Assembly: GCA_020025535.1 (NCBI GenBank)
Contig: JAHHRY010000004.1
Coordinates: forward strand, 56,954-120,953
Source of the DNA: Oscillospiraceae bacterium
Lineage (GTDB): Bacteria > Bacillota > Clostridia > Oscillospirales > Oscillospiraceae
Direction of reading: 5' to 3'
Length of the DNA stretch: 64,000 nt
Shown: piece after piece, positions 1 through 8,881 of the stretch
Numbering within the stretch: position 1 is the stretch's first letter
Layout of the letters: every line of letters begins with the position of its first letter
Made by a program: the position numbers and the translations under genes
Notes under the pieces: model-generated
The model's database searches: none
Seen by the model: the letters and a program-made list of their open reading frames with translations, nothing else
Told to the model about the DNA's origin: nothing

Positions 1-54
1 GACGTCCTTACCAAAGCTATCAATATCTGTACTGAGTGCGTAGGATTGGGGTGA
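1..54 (+). CDS. 3' end of a small CXXC-motif protein (partial)
   Basis: The first 17 codons of the window form an open frame ending at a TGA at 52-54, six bases before the next start. The visible C-terminus contains Cys-Thr-Glu-Cys (CTEC) followed by VGLG. It resembles the tail of the very short CD1871A-type CXXC proteins of Clostridia, but this rests on memory of that family and only 17 residues are visible. The gene starts outside the window. Tight spacing suggests co-transcription with the following polyferredoxin-thioredoxin gene, which would fit a thiol or metal-redox role. Confidence 0.45.
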   Translation, partial: DVLTKAINICTECVGLG

Positions 55-59
55 TTCAC

Positions 60-2054
60 ATGAACAAGTTTATGCAAAAAATGAAGGCGTTAAAACCTAC
101 CAAGCGAAAGCTGATGCAGCTTTATCTGGCGCTTTTGTTCAACGCCAATCTGAAGGGCTTTGCAGCCGGCAGAATTTATAAAGGCAATTCCAAAGTCATG
201 TGCGCCCCCGGCATCAACTGCTACTCCTGTCCCGGCGCCATTACCGCCTGTCCCCTCGGTTCCTTCCAGGGTTCCTTTAGTGCCGATCACAGCACTATTT
301 TCTATGTCGGCGGCATTCTCCTGCTGTACTGCATTCTCTTCGGCAGAATGATCTGCGGCTGGGCCTGCCCCTTCGGCTGGATTCAGGAACTGCTGTACAA
401 GATCAAAACCCCCAAGGCCAAGAAGTCCCCGGTTACCCGCGTTCTTTCCTTCTTTAAATATGTGGTTCTGGTGTTCTTCGTCTTGGTGGTTCCCATTACT
501 TATGCTCTCCGCGACAAGCCCGTTCCCGGCTTCTGTAAGTACATCTGCCCCGTAGGTACCATTGAAGGCGGTCTGGGCCTGCTGTCCAACAAGGTCAACA
601 GCAGCTATTTCGCCATGCTGGGACCCATTTTCACCTGGAAGTTCATGCTGATGGTCAGCATCGTCGTTGCATCCATCTTCATCTTCCGTGTCTTCTGCCG
701 CTTCATCTGTCCCCTTGGCGCTCTGTACGGTCTTTTCAATAAGATCTCCGTCTTTGGCATGAAGGTCGACGAAGAGAAGTGCACCCACTGCAACCTGTGT
801 GTGGCTCACTGCCACATGGATATCAAGCATGTAGGCGATCAGGAATGTATTGCCTGCGGCGAATGTATCGACGTCTGTCCCACAAAGGCCATCTCCTGGA
901 AGGGCACAAAGATCTTTGTAAAGCCCAACGAACTGCCCGATGACGCAGACCAGGAAGCTATTGAGGCACACAAGAAAAAGCAGGAAAAGCGCAGACTGAT
1001 TACCCGTATCTGCACCACCGTGGTCCTGATGGCCGTGCTGATCGGCACAATCGCCTACTACTGGGTCACAACACCTCCCGTGAAAAAGCCCGACAGCCCC
1101 GCTCCCAATCCCTCCGGCCCGGTGCAAGAGCTAGTCATCGGCAATCAGGTCGGTAACCTGTGTCCCGGCTACGAGCTGGATATTGTCACCGGCGACGGCG
1201 TCAGCTCCGAAAAGATTGACCCCACCAAAACCGGCAAGATCACTATCATCAACTTCTGGGGCACCTGGTGCGGTCCCTGCACTACCGAGCTCCCCTATTT
1301 TGATCAGATTGCAACCGATTACGCAGATACCGTTTCCGTGGTGGCCATTCACTCCTACATGGGCGCGATTACCGCTCCCGCCTACATCAAGGAACATTTC
1401 CCCGAATCCAAGATGATCTTCGCGCAGGATGCCGACAACGCCGCGTACTTCACCACGCTGGGCGGCGCTGATGCCTATCCCTACACCCTGGTCCTCAGCG
1501 AAAAGGGTGTCATCTCCAAGATTTATGTAGGACCTGTCCACTATGAAGATCTGCAGAAGGACGTAGAGGCTCTGCTGAATGCAGAAGATACTCCTTCCGC
1601 TCCCGAAGGCAATACCGTGGGTACACTTTGCTACGGCAGCTCTCTGGATATTGTCACCGGTGACGGTGTCAGCTCCGAGAAGATCGACCCCACCAAGACC
1701 GGCAAGATCACCGTCATCAACTTCTGGGGCACCTGGTGCGGTCCCTGCACTACCGAGCTTCCCTACTTCGATCAGATTGCTACCGACTACGAGGAAACCG
1801 TTTCCGTGGTAGCCATCCACTCCTATATGGGTGCGCTCACTGCTCCCGCTTACATCAAGGAGCACTTCCCTGACACCAAGATGGTCTTCGCTCAGGACGG
1901 CGAGAACGCTGCCTACTTCACCATGCTGGGCGGTGTAGATGCCTACCCCTACACGCTGATCCTTGACGAAACGGGCGTCATCACAAAGATTTATGTGGGA
2001 CCCGTTCATTACGAGGATCTTCAGAAAGACATTGAGGCTATTCTGAACCGGTAA
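60..2054 (+). CDS. membrane polyferredoxin (NapH/CcoG-like) fused to two tandem TlpA-like thioredoxin domains
   Basis: 664 aa. The N-terminal third has several membrane segments carrying Cys-rich loops (CYSCPGAITACPLG, ICGWACPFG, FCKYICPVG, FCRFICPLG), as in NapH/NosR/CcoG polyferredoxins. Two classical 4Fe-4S sites follow: Cys241/244/247/251 and Cys263/266/269/273. Another membrane helix lies near 325-345, followed by a Pro-rich linker and two nearly identical thioredoxin domains, each with a WCGPC site (Cys404/407 and Cys560/563). Inferred role: moving electrons from cytoplasmic low-potential donors across the membrane to extracellular dithiols. The ATG at 60 is preferred over an in-frame GTG at 36 because a GGGGTG ribosome-binding site lies just before it. 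The reductant and the substrate are unknown. Confidence 0.8.
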   Translation: MNKFMQKMKALKPTKRKLMQLYLALLFNANLKGFAAGRIYKGNSKVMCAPGINCYSCPGAITACPLGSFQGSFSADHSTIFYVGGILLLYCILFGRMICGWACPFGWIQELLYKIKTPKAKKSPVTRVLSFFKYVVLVFFVLVVPITYALRDKPVPGFCKYICPVGTIEGGLGLLSNKVNSSYFAMLGPIFTWKFMLMVSIVVASIFIFRVFCRFICPLGALYGLFNKISVFGMKVDEEKCTHCNLCVAHCHMDIKHVGDQECIACGECIDVCPTKAISWKGTKIFVKPNELPDDADQEAIEAHKKKQEKRRLITRICTTVVLMAVLIGTIAYYWVTTPPVKKPDSPAPNPSGPVQELVIGNQVGNLCPGYELDIVTGDGVSSEKIDPTKTGKITIINFWGTWCGPCTTELPYFDQIATDYADTVSVVAIHSYMGAITAPAYIKEHFPESKMIFAQDADNAAYFTTLGGADAYPYTLVLSEKGVISKIYVGPVHYEDLQKDVEALLNAEDTPSAPEGNTVGTLCYGSSLDIVTGDGVSSEKIDPTKTGKITVINFWGTWCGPCTTELPYFDQIATDYEETVSVVAIHSYMGALTAPAYIKEHFPDTKMVFAQDGENAAYFTMLGGVDAYPYTLILDETGVITKIYVGPVHYEDLQKDIEAILNR

Positions 2055-2073
2055 GCATTGCAACAAATCAAAA

Positions 2074-2106
2074 AGTCTGCTGCGGTCATCGCAGCAGACT
2101 TTTTTG
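2074..2106 (+). terminator. intrinsic terminator after the polyferredoxin-thioredoxin gene
   Basis: An 11-bp perfect stem (AGTCTGCTGCG pairing with CGCAGCAGACT) has a 5-base loop and is followed by TTTTT. It sits 20 bases after the stop codon. Confidence 0.9.
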
Positions 2107-2692
2107 TTCTTCAAAGCCGTTTTTCCAGTCCCGAGCCGGCCCCCCGGCAGCCGTCATTACCAGCCAACAGCTGCCGCATATCGGCAGCTGTCGGCTGTCT
2201 CGTTGCGCCAGTTTTCCCTGCTGTCACCGGAAGCTTTTCTTCGTATCCGGATAGCACACAGGCTTTGTAGTTGTGCATCCATTCTCCCCTCTCCCCTCCA
2301 CTGCCGCACCCATTGAGTTCTCCATGACTCGCTCTGCTGTATTCCCTGTATTCGAGTTCCCCGACTTTGCAATCGCCTTTTGTCTCTTTCCGACGCCCCA
2401 CACCGCTTTTGTATGAAGCTTCATTCCGCTTTGCCGGAATATTGGCAGGTGGGTGCAGGAAGCTTACACGCACGGACGAACGCCTTCGGATGAAACCCCA
2501 GCAAAGAGCACATCACCCGTCCACATCTACCCTCTTCTTCTCCGCATTCCCCGATTCGGGTATGCAGGCACGCTTTTGCGCTTCGCACAGGCTCTGAGGC
2601 AGTACTTTTTGCAGGTGTTTATATTAATGTACGCACTCACTTTTCCCGTTCTCAGTGCCGGCAAATCCATCAGACTCCTGTCTCTTTACTGC
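2107..2692. other. intergenic stretch without a recognised gene
   Basis: About 590 bases between two terminators of convergent transcripts. Reading frames here are short, have no credible ribosome-binding site and give no recognisable protein. The only structure seen is a 9-bp inverted repeat with a 5-base loop at 2168-2190 (CAGCTGCCG / CGGCAGCTG), which has no T-run after it. Confidence 0.6.
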
Positions 2693-2724
2693 AAAAAAGG
2701 CACCGGGCGAACCCGGTGCCTTTT
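2693..2724 (-). terminator. intrinsic terminator of the wall-anchored repeat protein gene
   Basis: AAAAGGCACCGGG and CCCGGTGCCTTTT form a 13-bp stem with a CGAA loop. On the minus strand the stem runs into a U-tract (AAAAAA on the plus strand at 2693-2698). It lies 37 bases past the stop codon of the gene at 2761-4815. Confidence 0.9.
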
Positions 2725-2760
2725 AATTCTCTTAACTATCTTTCTCAGAAAAGGCTCTGA

Positions 2761-4815
2761 TTAGAAAGCCTTCTTCTTGGAAGCGACAACTGCTACGCCG
2801 AACATAGCTACCAGACCCATCAGTGCAACTGCATAGATGTTATCACCGGTGGGAGGGTTCACGCCCTCATCGTCATAGGTGCCTTCCAGAACCATGGAGC
2901 CTTCGCCCAGGTTCTCGAAGCTTGCCTTCATAGTCAGGACATCGCCTTCGGTAACATTCAGGACAACATATTCGCCCTTGTTTTCGCCGTCCCAGTTGGT
3001 ATACTGGACGCTCTTGTCGTTGTTCAGCCAAACAGCCAGCTTCTGAGTGCCGTCACCGTTGGTCTTGATGATCAGCTTGCCGGTCTTTTCAGCGGTCCAG
3101 TTGTAGAAGTACTCGCCGCCTGCCACAGTCACATCAACGTGAGCAATGGAGCCCAGAACCTCGGGCTTCTCCTCGGTGCCGACAACAGCCTCGTTCTGCT
3201 TGAACGCGCCGGTAATGTCGATGGTGCCGCCCTCAGTACTTGCGTAAGTAACAGCCTTAATGACGATCTTGTCGCCCTTCTTTACTTCGAGTTCAACAGG
3301 CTCGCTGGTATACAGGTCATAAGCCTTCTGGCCGAGCTGGATGCTGACACCATAGCCGAAAGGCATGGAGCTGCCGGTCAGATTGAACACCAGAGTGCCG
3401 TCCTCAGTAGCGTGCCACTGATAAGCTGCCTTATCGCCGCTGCCCAGTTTAAACTGGATCTTATCGATAGAGTTCAGCTCCTCGAATTCTTCCTCAACCC
3501 AGGTCAGCTTCAGATTGTAGTCCAGCTCTGCGTCTGCTGCAACTCTGAAGAGCACCTGCTCGCCCTTGACCATGTGCAGTCTGTAGCTGCCGTCAGCTGC
3601 TACTTCGGCTTCGTTCTGGCTCTGCTCGAAGGATACCAGCGCACCTTCGTTGCCATTGATTACCAGGATGCCATCGGAGGGAACATTGAATATGTAATAA
3701 ATACCGTTGGTGTCGGTATGTCCGCTCAGTTCAGTGGGAATTGCATTAACGACAAAGGGATTGCCGACAGTGCCGTCAGGACCGCCTTCTGCAGTTACAA
3801 ATTCGCTGTAGCAGGCAATGTCTGCGTTCTTGAAGGTGATGAATGCAACATCGTTGGCCTTCATCGGCAGTTCGATGGAAGCAGGAGCGCCTGCATTGCA
3901 ATCCATACCAACCAGAGTGGACTTATCGCCGTGGATGTACATCTCAACTCTGCCGTTTGTACCGTTTACCAGACCTCTGAAGTCAATCTTCAGGATACCG
4001 TCGGAAGCTGCGGTATACTTGTATTCCACAGGAACATTGGTTGCGTTGTGCATCGCTGTGGAACCAACTTCAAATTCCTTATCGGGGAGAGGTTTCTCGC
4101 TGCCTTCAGTAACGAAGCTGTTTACTACATCTATGTAGCCGGCAATACCGGAAATGATTGCCACATCACCGGGCTGCATATCCATTTTGATGACATTGGG
4201 AACACCCATCTTGCAGTCCAAGGTGACCAGAGAAGCGTCATTGTTCTTGAGCTGCATGGTAATCTGACCGCCGCCGGTTCCGATAATAACGCCGCCATCA
4301 TAATAGATCTCGAGGGTGCCCTGCTTGCCGGCAGTATACTGATACTTGTCACCGGGATTGATTGTAGAGTCACCAACAGGCAGATCGGGATAGGTTATTT
4401 CCTTCACAGATTCATACTTGTAAGAAACAACCAGCTTGTTGCCGACCTCTGCGGGCCAGCCAGGGTAAGTGGCTTCCACAGGAATAGAGTCAATGCCGTC
4501 GACCTCAATAGTCAGATAATACTTGCCATCAGCATTGGTGTCTTCAACGAAAACGCCGCCAAACGACAGATTACATTTGCCGCCAAATCCCAGGGGCTGC
4601 TCAGTGAATTCAACAACAAAGGTTACGACGCCAGCAGCGGGGGGCTGCCAGTCGAACGAGCTCATGCAGTCTTCCTTAGTGTACTCGATGTTAATCGTAC
4701 CGGACGGAAGTTCTGCTTGTGCCGCGCTTGCCATAACGCCCATAGGAGCGACCAATAGCATTGCAACGCACAATGTGAAAGAAAGGATAACGCCAAGCAG
4801 GGAATGTTTCTTCAT
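2761..4815 (-). CDS. secreted repeat protein with LPXTG-like C-terminal sorting signal
   Basis: 684 aa. An N-terminal signal peptide (KK, hydrophobic stretch, cleavage near ASAAQA) is followed by about six tandem beta-rich repeats of roughly 90-110 residues. Each has the pattern aromatic-x-aromatic-A-x5-G-x-L and then a V-x-x-G-D/E strand, reminiscent of bacterial pre-peptidase C-terminal (PPC-like) sandwiches. The C-terminus is NPPTGDN, a hydrophobic helix and KKKAF, the layout of a sortase substrate with a variant LPXTG motif. It is therefore probably covalently attached to peptidoglycan. AGGAGA precedes the ATG. The ligand or function is unknown. It belongs to a run of exported proteins with the genes up to 11.7 kb. 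No sortase gene is in the window. Confidence 0.7.
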   Translation of the reverse strand: MKKHSLLGVILSFTLCVAMLLVAPMGVMASAAQAELPSGTINIEYTKEDCMSSFDWQPPAAGVVTFVVEFTEQPLGFGGKCNLSFGGVFVEDTNADGKYYLTIEVDGIDSIPVEATYPGWPAEVGNKLVVSYKYESVKEITYPDLPVGDSTINPGDKYQYTAGKQGTLEIYYDGGVIIGTGGGQITMQLKNNDASLVTLDCKMGVPNVIKMDMQPGDVAIISGIAGYIDVVNSFVTEGSEKPLPDKEFEVGSTAMHNATNVPVEYKYTAASDGILKIDFRGLVNGTNGRVEMYIHGDKSTLVGMDCNAGAPASIELPMKANDVAFITFKNADIACYSEFVTAEGGPDGTVGNPFVVNAIPTELSGHTDTNGIYYIFNVPSDGILVINGNEGALVSFEQSQNEAEVAADGSYRLHMVKGEQVLFRVAADAELDYNLKLTWVEEEFEELNSIDKIQFKLGSGDKAAYQWHATEDGTLVFNLTGSSMPFGYGVSIQLGQKAYDLYTSEPVELEVKKGDKIVIKAVTYASTEGGTIDITGAFKQNEAVVGTEEKPEVLGSIAHVDVTVAGGEYFYNWTAEKTGKLIIKTNGDGTQKLAVWLNNDKSVQYTNWDGENKGEYVVLNVTEGDVLTMKASFENLGEGSMVLEGTYDDEGVNPPTGDNIYAVALMGLVAMFGVAVVASKKKAF

Positions 4816-4978
4816 AATGATTCTCTCCTTATCAAATTTTCCGGTGAGCTTTAAGAACCGGCTGTCGCTGAATTTACAGCGGTCAATTCTTAGAACTTAC
4901 CTATCAAAAATCCCCGGTGGGATGATTGAACAAAGCAAAGAACACATCGTAACCGGCATTACCCTCAAAGGCAGAAAT

Positions 4979-5007
4979 GGGGGGAGGGGATTATTCCCGC
5001 TCCCCCC
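4979..5007 (-). terminator. GC-rich hairpin downstream of the small lipoprotein gene
   Basis: GGGGGGAG..GGG pairs with CCC..CTCCCCCC just after the stop codon of the 148-aa lipoprotein gene. The T-run on the minus strand is poor, so it may act as a weak terminator or an mRNA-stabilising hairpin. Confidence 0.4.
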
Positions 5008-5030
5008 AAGATGGTTCGATCTTCAGTGGA

Positions 5031-5477
5031 TTATTCTTCGGTCTTCTGGGCAGCCTTCAAAACAAAGGTCATTTCGGTTTCGCCGCTCTCGAAGTTTACT
5101 TCGTTTTTGGAATCGTATTCGTAGCCTTCAGGAGCTGCTGCGATATTGGCATGGTAGCCGTCTTCCACGGTATTGGTGAACTCTGCATAGCCCTCTTCAT
5201 TGGTCTGGGCCAGAGAGCAGGTATCCTTACACAGCTGAACCATAACGCCGACGATGGGCTTACCGGCCTCGTCAACAACCTTGACACGGTAAGTGACAGC
5301 TGCCTTGGAGGGCTCGGTCTTCTCGGGCTCGCTGGGTACAACGGGCTGAACCTGGCTGGGTTCGGGCTTGTTGCCACTGCTGCTGGGAGTCGACTCAGCA
5401 GGCTGGCCGCAAGCAGCCAGTGCCATAACCATCATCAGTGCCAGCATGGCGGTAAGAATGCGCTTAAAATTCTTCAT
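5031..5477 (-). CDS. small lipoprotein with one Cna-B/prealbumin-like domain
   Basis: 148 aa. A lipoprotein signal peptide ends in LAAC (lipid-anchored Cys23). A Ser/Pro-rich spacer follows, then a single beta-sandwich domain of about 90 residues (VKVVDEAGKPIVGVMVQLC ... TNEEGYAEF). Its D-x-x-G-x-P-x-x-G-V signature is typical of carboxypeptidase-regulatory or Cna-B-like folds. The same kind of domain forms the N-terminus of the three larger lipoproteins upstream, so this looks like the stand-alone version. AGGAGG precedes the ATG and a strong promoter lies upstream. Likely anchored on the outer face of the membrane; function unknown. Confidence 0.7.
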   Translation of the reverse strand: MKNFKRILTAMLALMMVMALAACGQPAESTPSSSGNKPEPSQVQPVVPSEPEKTEPSKAAVTYRVKVVDEAGKPIVGVMVQLCKDTCSLAQTNEEGYAEFTNTVEDGYHANIAAAPEGYEYDSKNEVNFESGETEMTFVLKAAQKTEE

Positions 5478-5562
5478 TAGTGTTTCCTCCTAAGATTGAA
5501 CATTTTTATTTCCATCCAATCATGAGCAAACATCTATGTACGAATATCCAACCAACACATTT

Positions 5563-5591
5563 ATTATAGCATTTGCAAATTGCGAATGCAA
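5563..5591 (-). promoter_or_regulatory. sigma-A-type promoter of the 148-aa lipoprotein gene
   Basis: On the minus strand TTGCAT (5586-5591), 17 bases, then TATAAT (5563-5568). The leader to the ATG is about 80 bases. Confidence 0.75.
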
Positions 5592-5800
5592 GAAGAAATT
5601 TCATAATTTGTTCACAAATATAAACTTCCAGATTTTGTGTCATCAGCATTGTACACAATCCATGTCGCTCGCGTTTGGATAGTTGACTAAGTGGTGAAAG
5701 ATTCCGCTGTTTCGGCCTCTTCTCCTCTGATAGGGCAGGCTTCGCGCCGGCATCCTTATTGAGAAGATTCCGTCCGACAGAATCCATGCTCAGTTGTGGG

Positions 5801-5839
5801 ACTGCCGTCCCCTTCCGTTATACGGACGGAGACGGCAGT
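5801..5839 (-). terminator. hairpin downstream of the 510-aa TlpA lipoprotein gene
   Basis: ACTGCCGTC pairs with GACGGCAGT and an inner CCGT/ACGG pairing extends it. It lies 60 bases beyond the stop codon. There is no good U-run, so its action as a terminator is uncertain. The rest of the 420-base gap (5478-5899) holds the promoter given above and nothing else recognised. Confidence 0.4.
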
Positions 5840-5899
5840 TTGACTCCGATATGACGCTGTATTATTAAAATATCCGTTCAATTCGGAATCGACGGTTCT

Positions 5900-7432
5900 T
5901 TAGGCCTCTGCAAAAGAGAGCTCGGTTTTGACAACGAAGGAAGGAATTTCGCCGGTTTCTTCATCAGCATTTGCATAGACTCTGATAAGAATCTCTTCAC
6001 CGGGCTTGACATCAATGTTAATAACCAGATGTCCTTCTTCATCAGTAGTGCTGTCGGTGCTCAAGTACTGGGTGACGTAGGATGTATCGTTGTAGAGCAG
6101 TGCTTCGATGGAAACGCCTTCCGGTGCGTCCAGAATGGTCAGAGACAGCTTGCCGGCCTTATCGGTCTTAAAGACGTAGCTCTTGCCCATTTCCATTCCG
6201 GAACTTACCTCGAACTTCAATTCGCCCAGTTCTGCAGGATGGGCAGATGTGTCAGGCCAGATCAGTGTGGCATGAACGGTAACTTCCTTATCGATATTGC
6301 TGCAGATCACGAAGTATGCAGGAGAGAAAGTATCCGGAGAATGCAGCTCAACTTCGATCAGGCCGTTCTCGTCCGGATCAAAGCGGGTCTCGTTATACAT
6401 GACGTAAACATCCTTGCATTCGATCCGCAGGATAACTCTTTCGGCCCTATAAACCATGGTGTGGTACTTTCCTTTGGGAGTTACGGCAGCATCGAATTCA
6501 GTGGAGGCATTATCGAGAATGGCAGGGTTACGGCTGCTGCCGATGGGAGCTTCGCCCATCAGATCTTCCATGCTTGTAGCAAACTTCTGCTTGTAGTCCT
6601 CTGCAGCGAAATGAGTGAAGGCTGCATCAAAGACCTGAGGATTGGTCACTGCCTCGCTTTCGCGCAGGCAAATCACGCCGTAGCGGTCGATAATCACGGT
6701 AGTGGGGGTGGACTGAGCAGACATAGCGTCTCTCCAGGCCTCTTCACATTTGATCATGGGGAAGTTCAGCTTCATCTTCTCCTTCAGAGCAGCAATCGAT
6801 TCCTCGCTGTCATCCGTGAAGTTCATTGCAAGCACCTCAATGTCGTCCTTGAACTTCTCGTAGGCTTCATTCAGGTAGGGGAACTCATCCTTGCAGGGGC
6901 CGCAGTTAACGAACCAGAAGTTCAGTACAACAGCCTTCTTTGTCTTCAGGATCTCAGACAGGGTATGCTCAACACCATCGGTATCGGTAACGGTGAAGTC
7001 GCGCATGACGTCGCCGTTTTTGTAAACCTTATCGGTGGGGTTCTGTCCGGTAATTACGGAAGGGGTCAGAACAATTTCTGTATTCTCGCTGGTCAGAGGA
7101 TAGGATTCCGCCTGGCCATAGCCTTCGGGAACATTTTCCAGAACAGCAATGTACTGGTCGCTTGCCTTGGCAGTGAAAGTGTACTTGCCTTCCTTGTCCA
7201 GGTTGTCGTAGCACAGCAGATTTCTATCGGTAGCGTTGTCATAGATGTAAATGGTAACGCCTTTCAGTGCCATACCGCCTGCAGTCTTTACAGTCACGGT
7301 ATAAACGGTGTCTCCGCCGCCATTGGACGAAGGTGTGGAAGGGCTCTGTTCTTTAGGACCGCAAGCTGCCAAAATCATGCAAAGGCACAGGGCCACGCAC
7401 AAAACGGCAGTCAGTTTATTTGTTCTTTTCAT
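5900..7432 (-). CDS. lipoprotein with Cna-B-like domain, TlpA-like thioredoxin domain and C-terminal beta domains
   Basis: 510 aa. The lipobox is LAAC (Cys24). Residues about 43-125 form a Cna-B/prealbumin-like domain (VKTAGGMALKGVTIYIY). Residues about 140-275 form a TlpA/redoxin domain with NFWFVNCGPC (Cys177/Cys180) and the late VIDRYGV strand with a cis-Pro-type TPTT loop. The remaining 220 residues are beta-rich and not recognised. Expected to be a membrane-tethered extracytoplasmic thiol-disulfide oxidoreductase. It lies 39 bases after the preceding lipoprotein gene (7472-8752), so the two are probably co-transcribed. Partner and substrate are unknown; the membrane polyferredoxin-thioredoxin at 60-2054 is the obvious candidate reductant. 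Confidence 0.75.
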   Translation of the reverse strand: MKRTNKLTAVLCVALCLCMILAACGPKEQSPSTPSSNGGGDTVYTVTVKTAGGMALKGVTIYIYDNATDRNLLCYDNLDKEGKYTFTAKASDQYIAVLENVPEGYGQAESYPLTSENTEIVLTPSVITGQNPTDKVYKNGDVMRDFTVTDTDGVEHTLSEILKTKKAVVLNFWFVNCGPCKDEFPYLNEAYEKFKDDIEVLAMNFTDDSEESIAALKEKMKLNFPMIKCEEAWRDAMSAQSTPTTVIIDRYGVICLRESEAVTNPQVFDAAFTHFAAEDYKQKFATSMEDLMGEAPIGSSRNPAILDNASTEFDAAVTPKGKYHTMVYRAERVILRIECKDVYVMYNETRFDPDENGLIEVELHSPDTFSPAYFVICSNIDKEVTVHATLIWPDTSAHPAELGELKFEVSSGMEMGKSYVFKTDKAGKLSLTILDAPEGVSIEALLYNDTSYVTQYLSTDSTTDEEGHLVINIDVKPGEEILIRVYANADEETGEIPSFVVKTELSFAEA

Positions 7433-7471
7433 GTAATTATGCTCCTAAAATCAGTTCAATTCTATTCAGGC

Positions 7472-8752
7472 TTATTCGCTGATATAACAGCAGGCAAACA
7501 GCCATGCGATTTCCGTATTTACGGTCATGGGAGTGCCATTAGGATCGTAGAACAGATAGGAATCACTGTCGCTATTCCACCAGCCGATATATTCACCACG
7601 GCGCTCAATAATGTACTTCAGGTCTTTGGTAAGCGGGTACAGGCCGCTTTCCTCATCCGCATTTTTGATATGATCACGCAAGCACTCGCCGTAGTCAACT
7701 TTCTCCAGGAAATTGCCGTTTTCATCGTAGTGGAAGGTAACAATGGGGCTCAGCTCAAGAACGCTTTCGAAGGAGGGCAGAACGAGGTCATCGCGGTCGG
7801 CATTCTTGCCCATACGAACCAGAATCAGAGGACCATTCTCGCTGTTCATATGGTAGTAGCCGTCAGTCTCGTTGTATACGATCTTGTAGGTGTCGGTAGG
7901 AGCAGTTACGTCGAAGTCCTTTACAACAGCGCCGGCAGGCATCTTGAAAGGCTTCAGAGCAGCAGTGGTTTTGTAAACAGTCCAAGGCTGGTGAGCAACG
8001 TCGATTTCAGGAGCACCGATGCGCATAATGCTGAGGATTGCATCCTTTGCATCGCTCTTGCCCTTGACGCCGATAATCAGTCCGGCAACCGTGCCGATCT
8101 CGCCGGCCTGATCATCATAAATGGACATCTGGAATTTGTTTTCACCGGTCATTTCCACCAGGTTATTCGCAGACACATAGTGAGGTGCGCCGTAATAGCC
8201 AAGGCTTTCCACTTCACCCTCAACGGTGAATTCGTATATACCGGCTACGGGAGGAACAAATGCAAAATAAGTAATTCTATCTTTGTCCAGCTCGACAAAG
8301 GTTCTTCCATGGGGCACATAGTAGACCTGGCAGTCTCTGAAATCGTCGCCATCCGGGACTTCCACCAGCAGGCTCTCTGTGCTGACAGCATTGGTCAGGT
8401 CGATCTGCAGTTCAGTCTTGTTAGCAGACAGAGTCAGTGCAGATTTGTCATAGTGGTAGTCGGCTTCGCTGTCCGTGAACATCAGTTCCACGGTGTAGTC
8501 ACCCTTATCCAGTTCCTTGGTGGCCGTGCCGCCGGCATCCACTGCCTGCATGGCAACCTGAGTGCCGTCCTTCATGAACTTAACGACAACGCCGGATTTG
8601 CAGGGTTGGCCGTCGGTACCGATGATCGTAACCTTGTAGTTAGCTTTGCCGGAATCGGCCGGCTGCTTGTCTCCGCCGCAGGCTGACATCAAGAGCACAG
8701 AGCAGATCATCAGCATCGCCAGTACCAGTGACTTAATTCTTTTCGTTTTCAT
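7472..8752 (-). CDS. lipoprotein with Cna-B-like domain and a DGYYH/C-terminal module shared with the 950-aa lipoprotein
   Basis: 426 aa. The lipobox is LMSAC (Cys25). A Cna-B/prealbumin-like domain (about 37-125) is followed by an unrecognised beta region and then, from about residue 285, a module with YNETDGYYHMNSENGPL. The protein ends in a helical segment with an aromatic-rich WLFACCYIS tail. The same arrangement occurs in the 950-aa protein upstream. There is no CGPC site, so it is not itself a thioredoxin. The second of two close ATGs (8752) is chosen because AAAGGAG lies 8 bases before it; the ATG at 8758 is too close. Function unknown. Confidence 0.65.
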   Translation of the reverse strand: MKTKRIKSLVLAMLMICSVLLMSACGGDKQPADSGKANYKVTIIGTDGQPCKSGVVVKFMKDGTQVAMQAVDAGGTATKELDKGDYTVELMFTDSEADYHYDKSALTLSANKTELQIDLTNAVSTESLLVEVPDGDDFRDCQVYYVPHGRTFVELDKDRITYFAFVPPVAGIYEFTVEGEVESLGYYGAPHYVSANNLVEMTGENKFQMSIYDDQAGEIGTVAGLIIGVKGKSDAKDAILSIMRIGAPEIDVAHQPWTVYKTTAALKPFKMPAGAVVKDFDVTAPTDTYKIVYNETDGYYHMNSENGPLILVRMGKNADRDDLVLPSFESVLELSPIVTFHYDENGNFLEKVDYGECLRDHIKNADEESGLYPLTKDLKYIIERRGEYIGWWNSDSDSYLFYDPNGTPMTVNTEIAWLFACCYISE

Positions 8753-8816
8753 TTTCATGACTCCTTTGTTTACCCTCTCGGGAATCTCTTATAAATGTGT
8801 ATCATTGATAAACGCA

Positions 8817-8846
8817 CTGCCGGACCCTTATACAAGAGTCCGGCAG
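8817..8846 (-). terminator. hairpin between two lipoprotein genes
   Basis: CTGCCGGAC pairs with GTCCGGCAG, and an inner CTT/AAG pairing continues the stem. It lies after the stop codon of the 950-aa lipoprotein gene. The U-run is weak (TGCGTTTAT), so read-through into the next gene is plausible. Confidence 0.5.
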
Positions 8847-8881
8847 GAACACTTTATAACGAATCTGCCGTCAGGCTCGTA

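Noticed and set aside
2111..2597. Several overlapping short frames in the gap after the first gene
   Set aside because: Different frames and strands overlap, none has a start signal, and the stretch lies between two terminators.
3139..4758. Long plus-strand open frame opposite the wall-anchored repeat protein
   Set aside because: The minus-strand frame has a signal peptide, repeats and a sorting signal; the antisense frame has no features.
5506..5787. 93-codon minus-strand frame upstream of the small lipoprotein
   Set aside because: It crosses the promoter and leader of the lipoprotein gene and shows no start signal or recognisable domain.
6029..8686. Long plus-strand open frame opposite two lipoprotein genes
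   Set aside because: The minus strand has lipobox signals, domains and ribosome-binding sites; the antisense frame has none.
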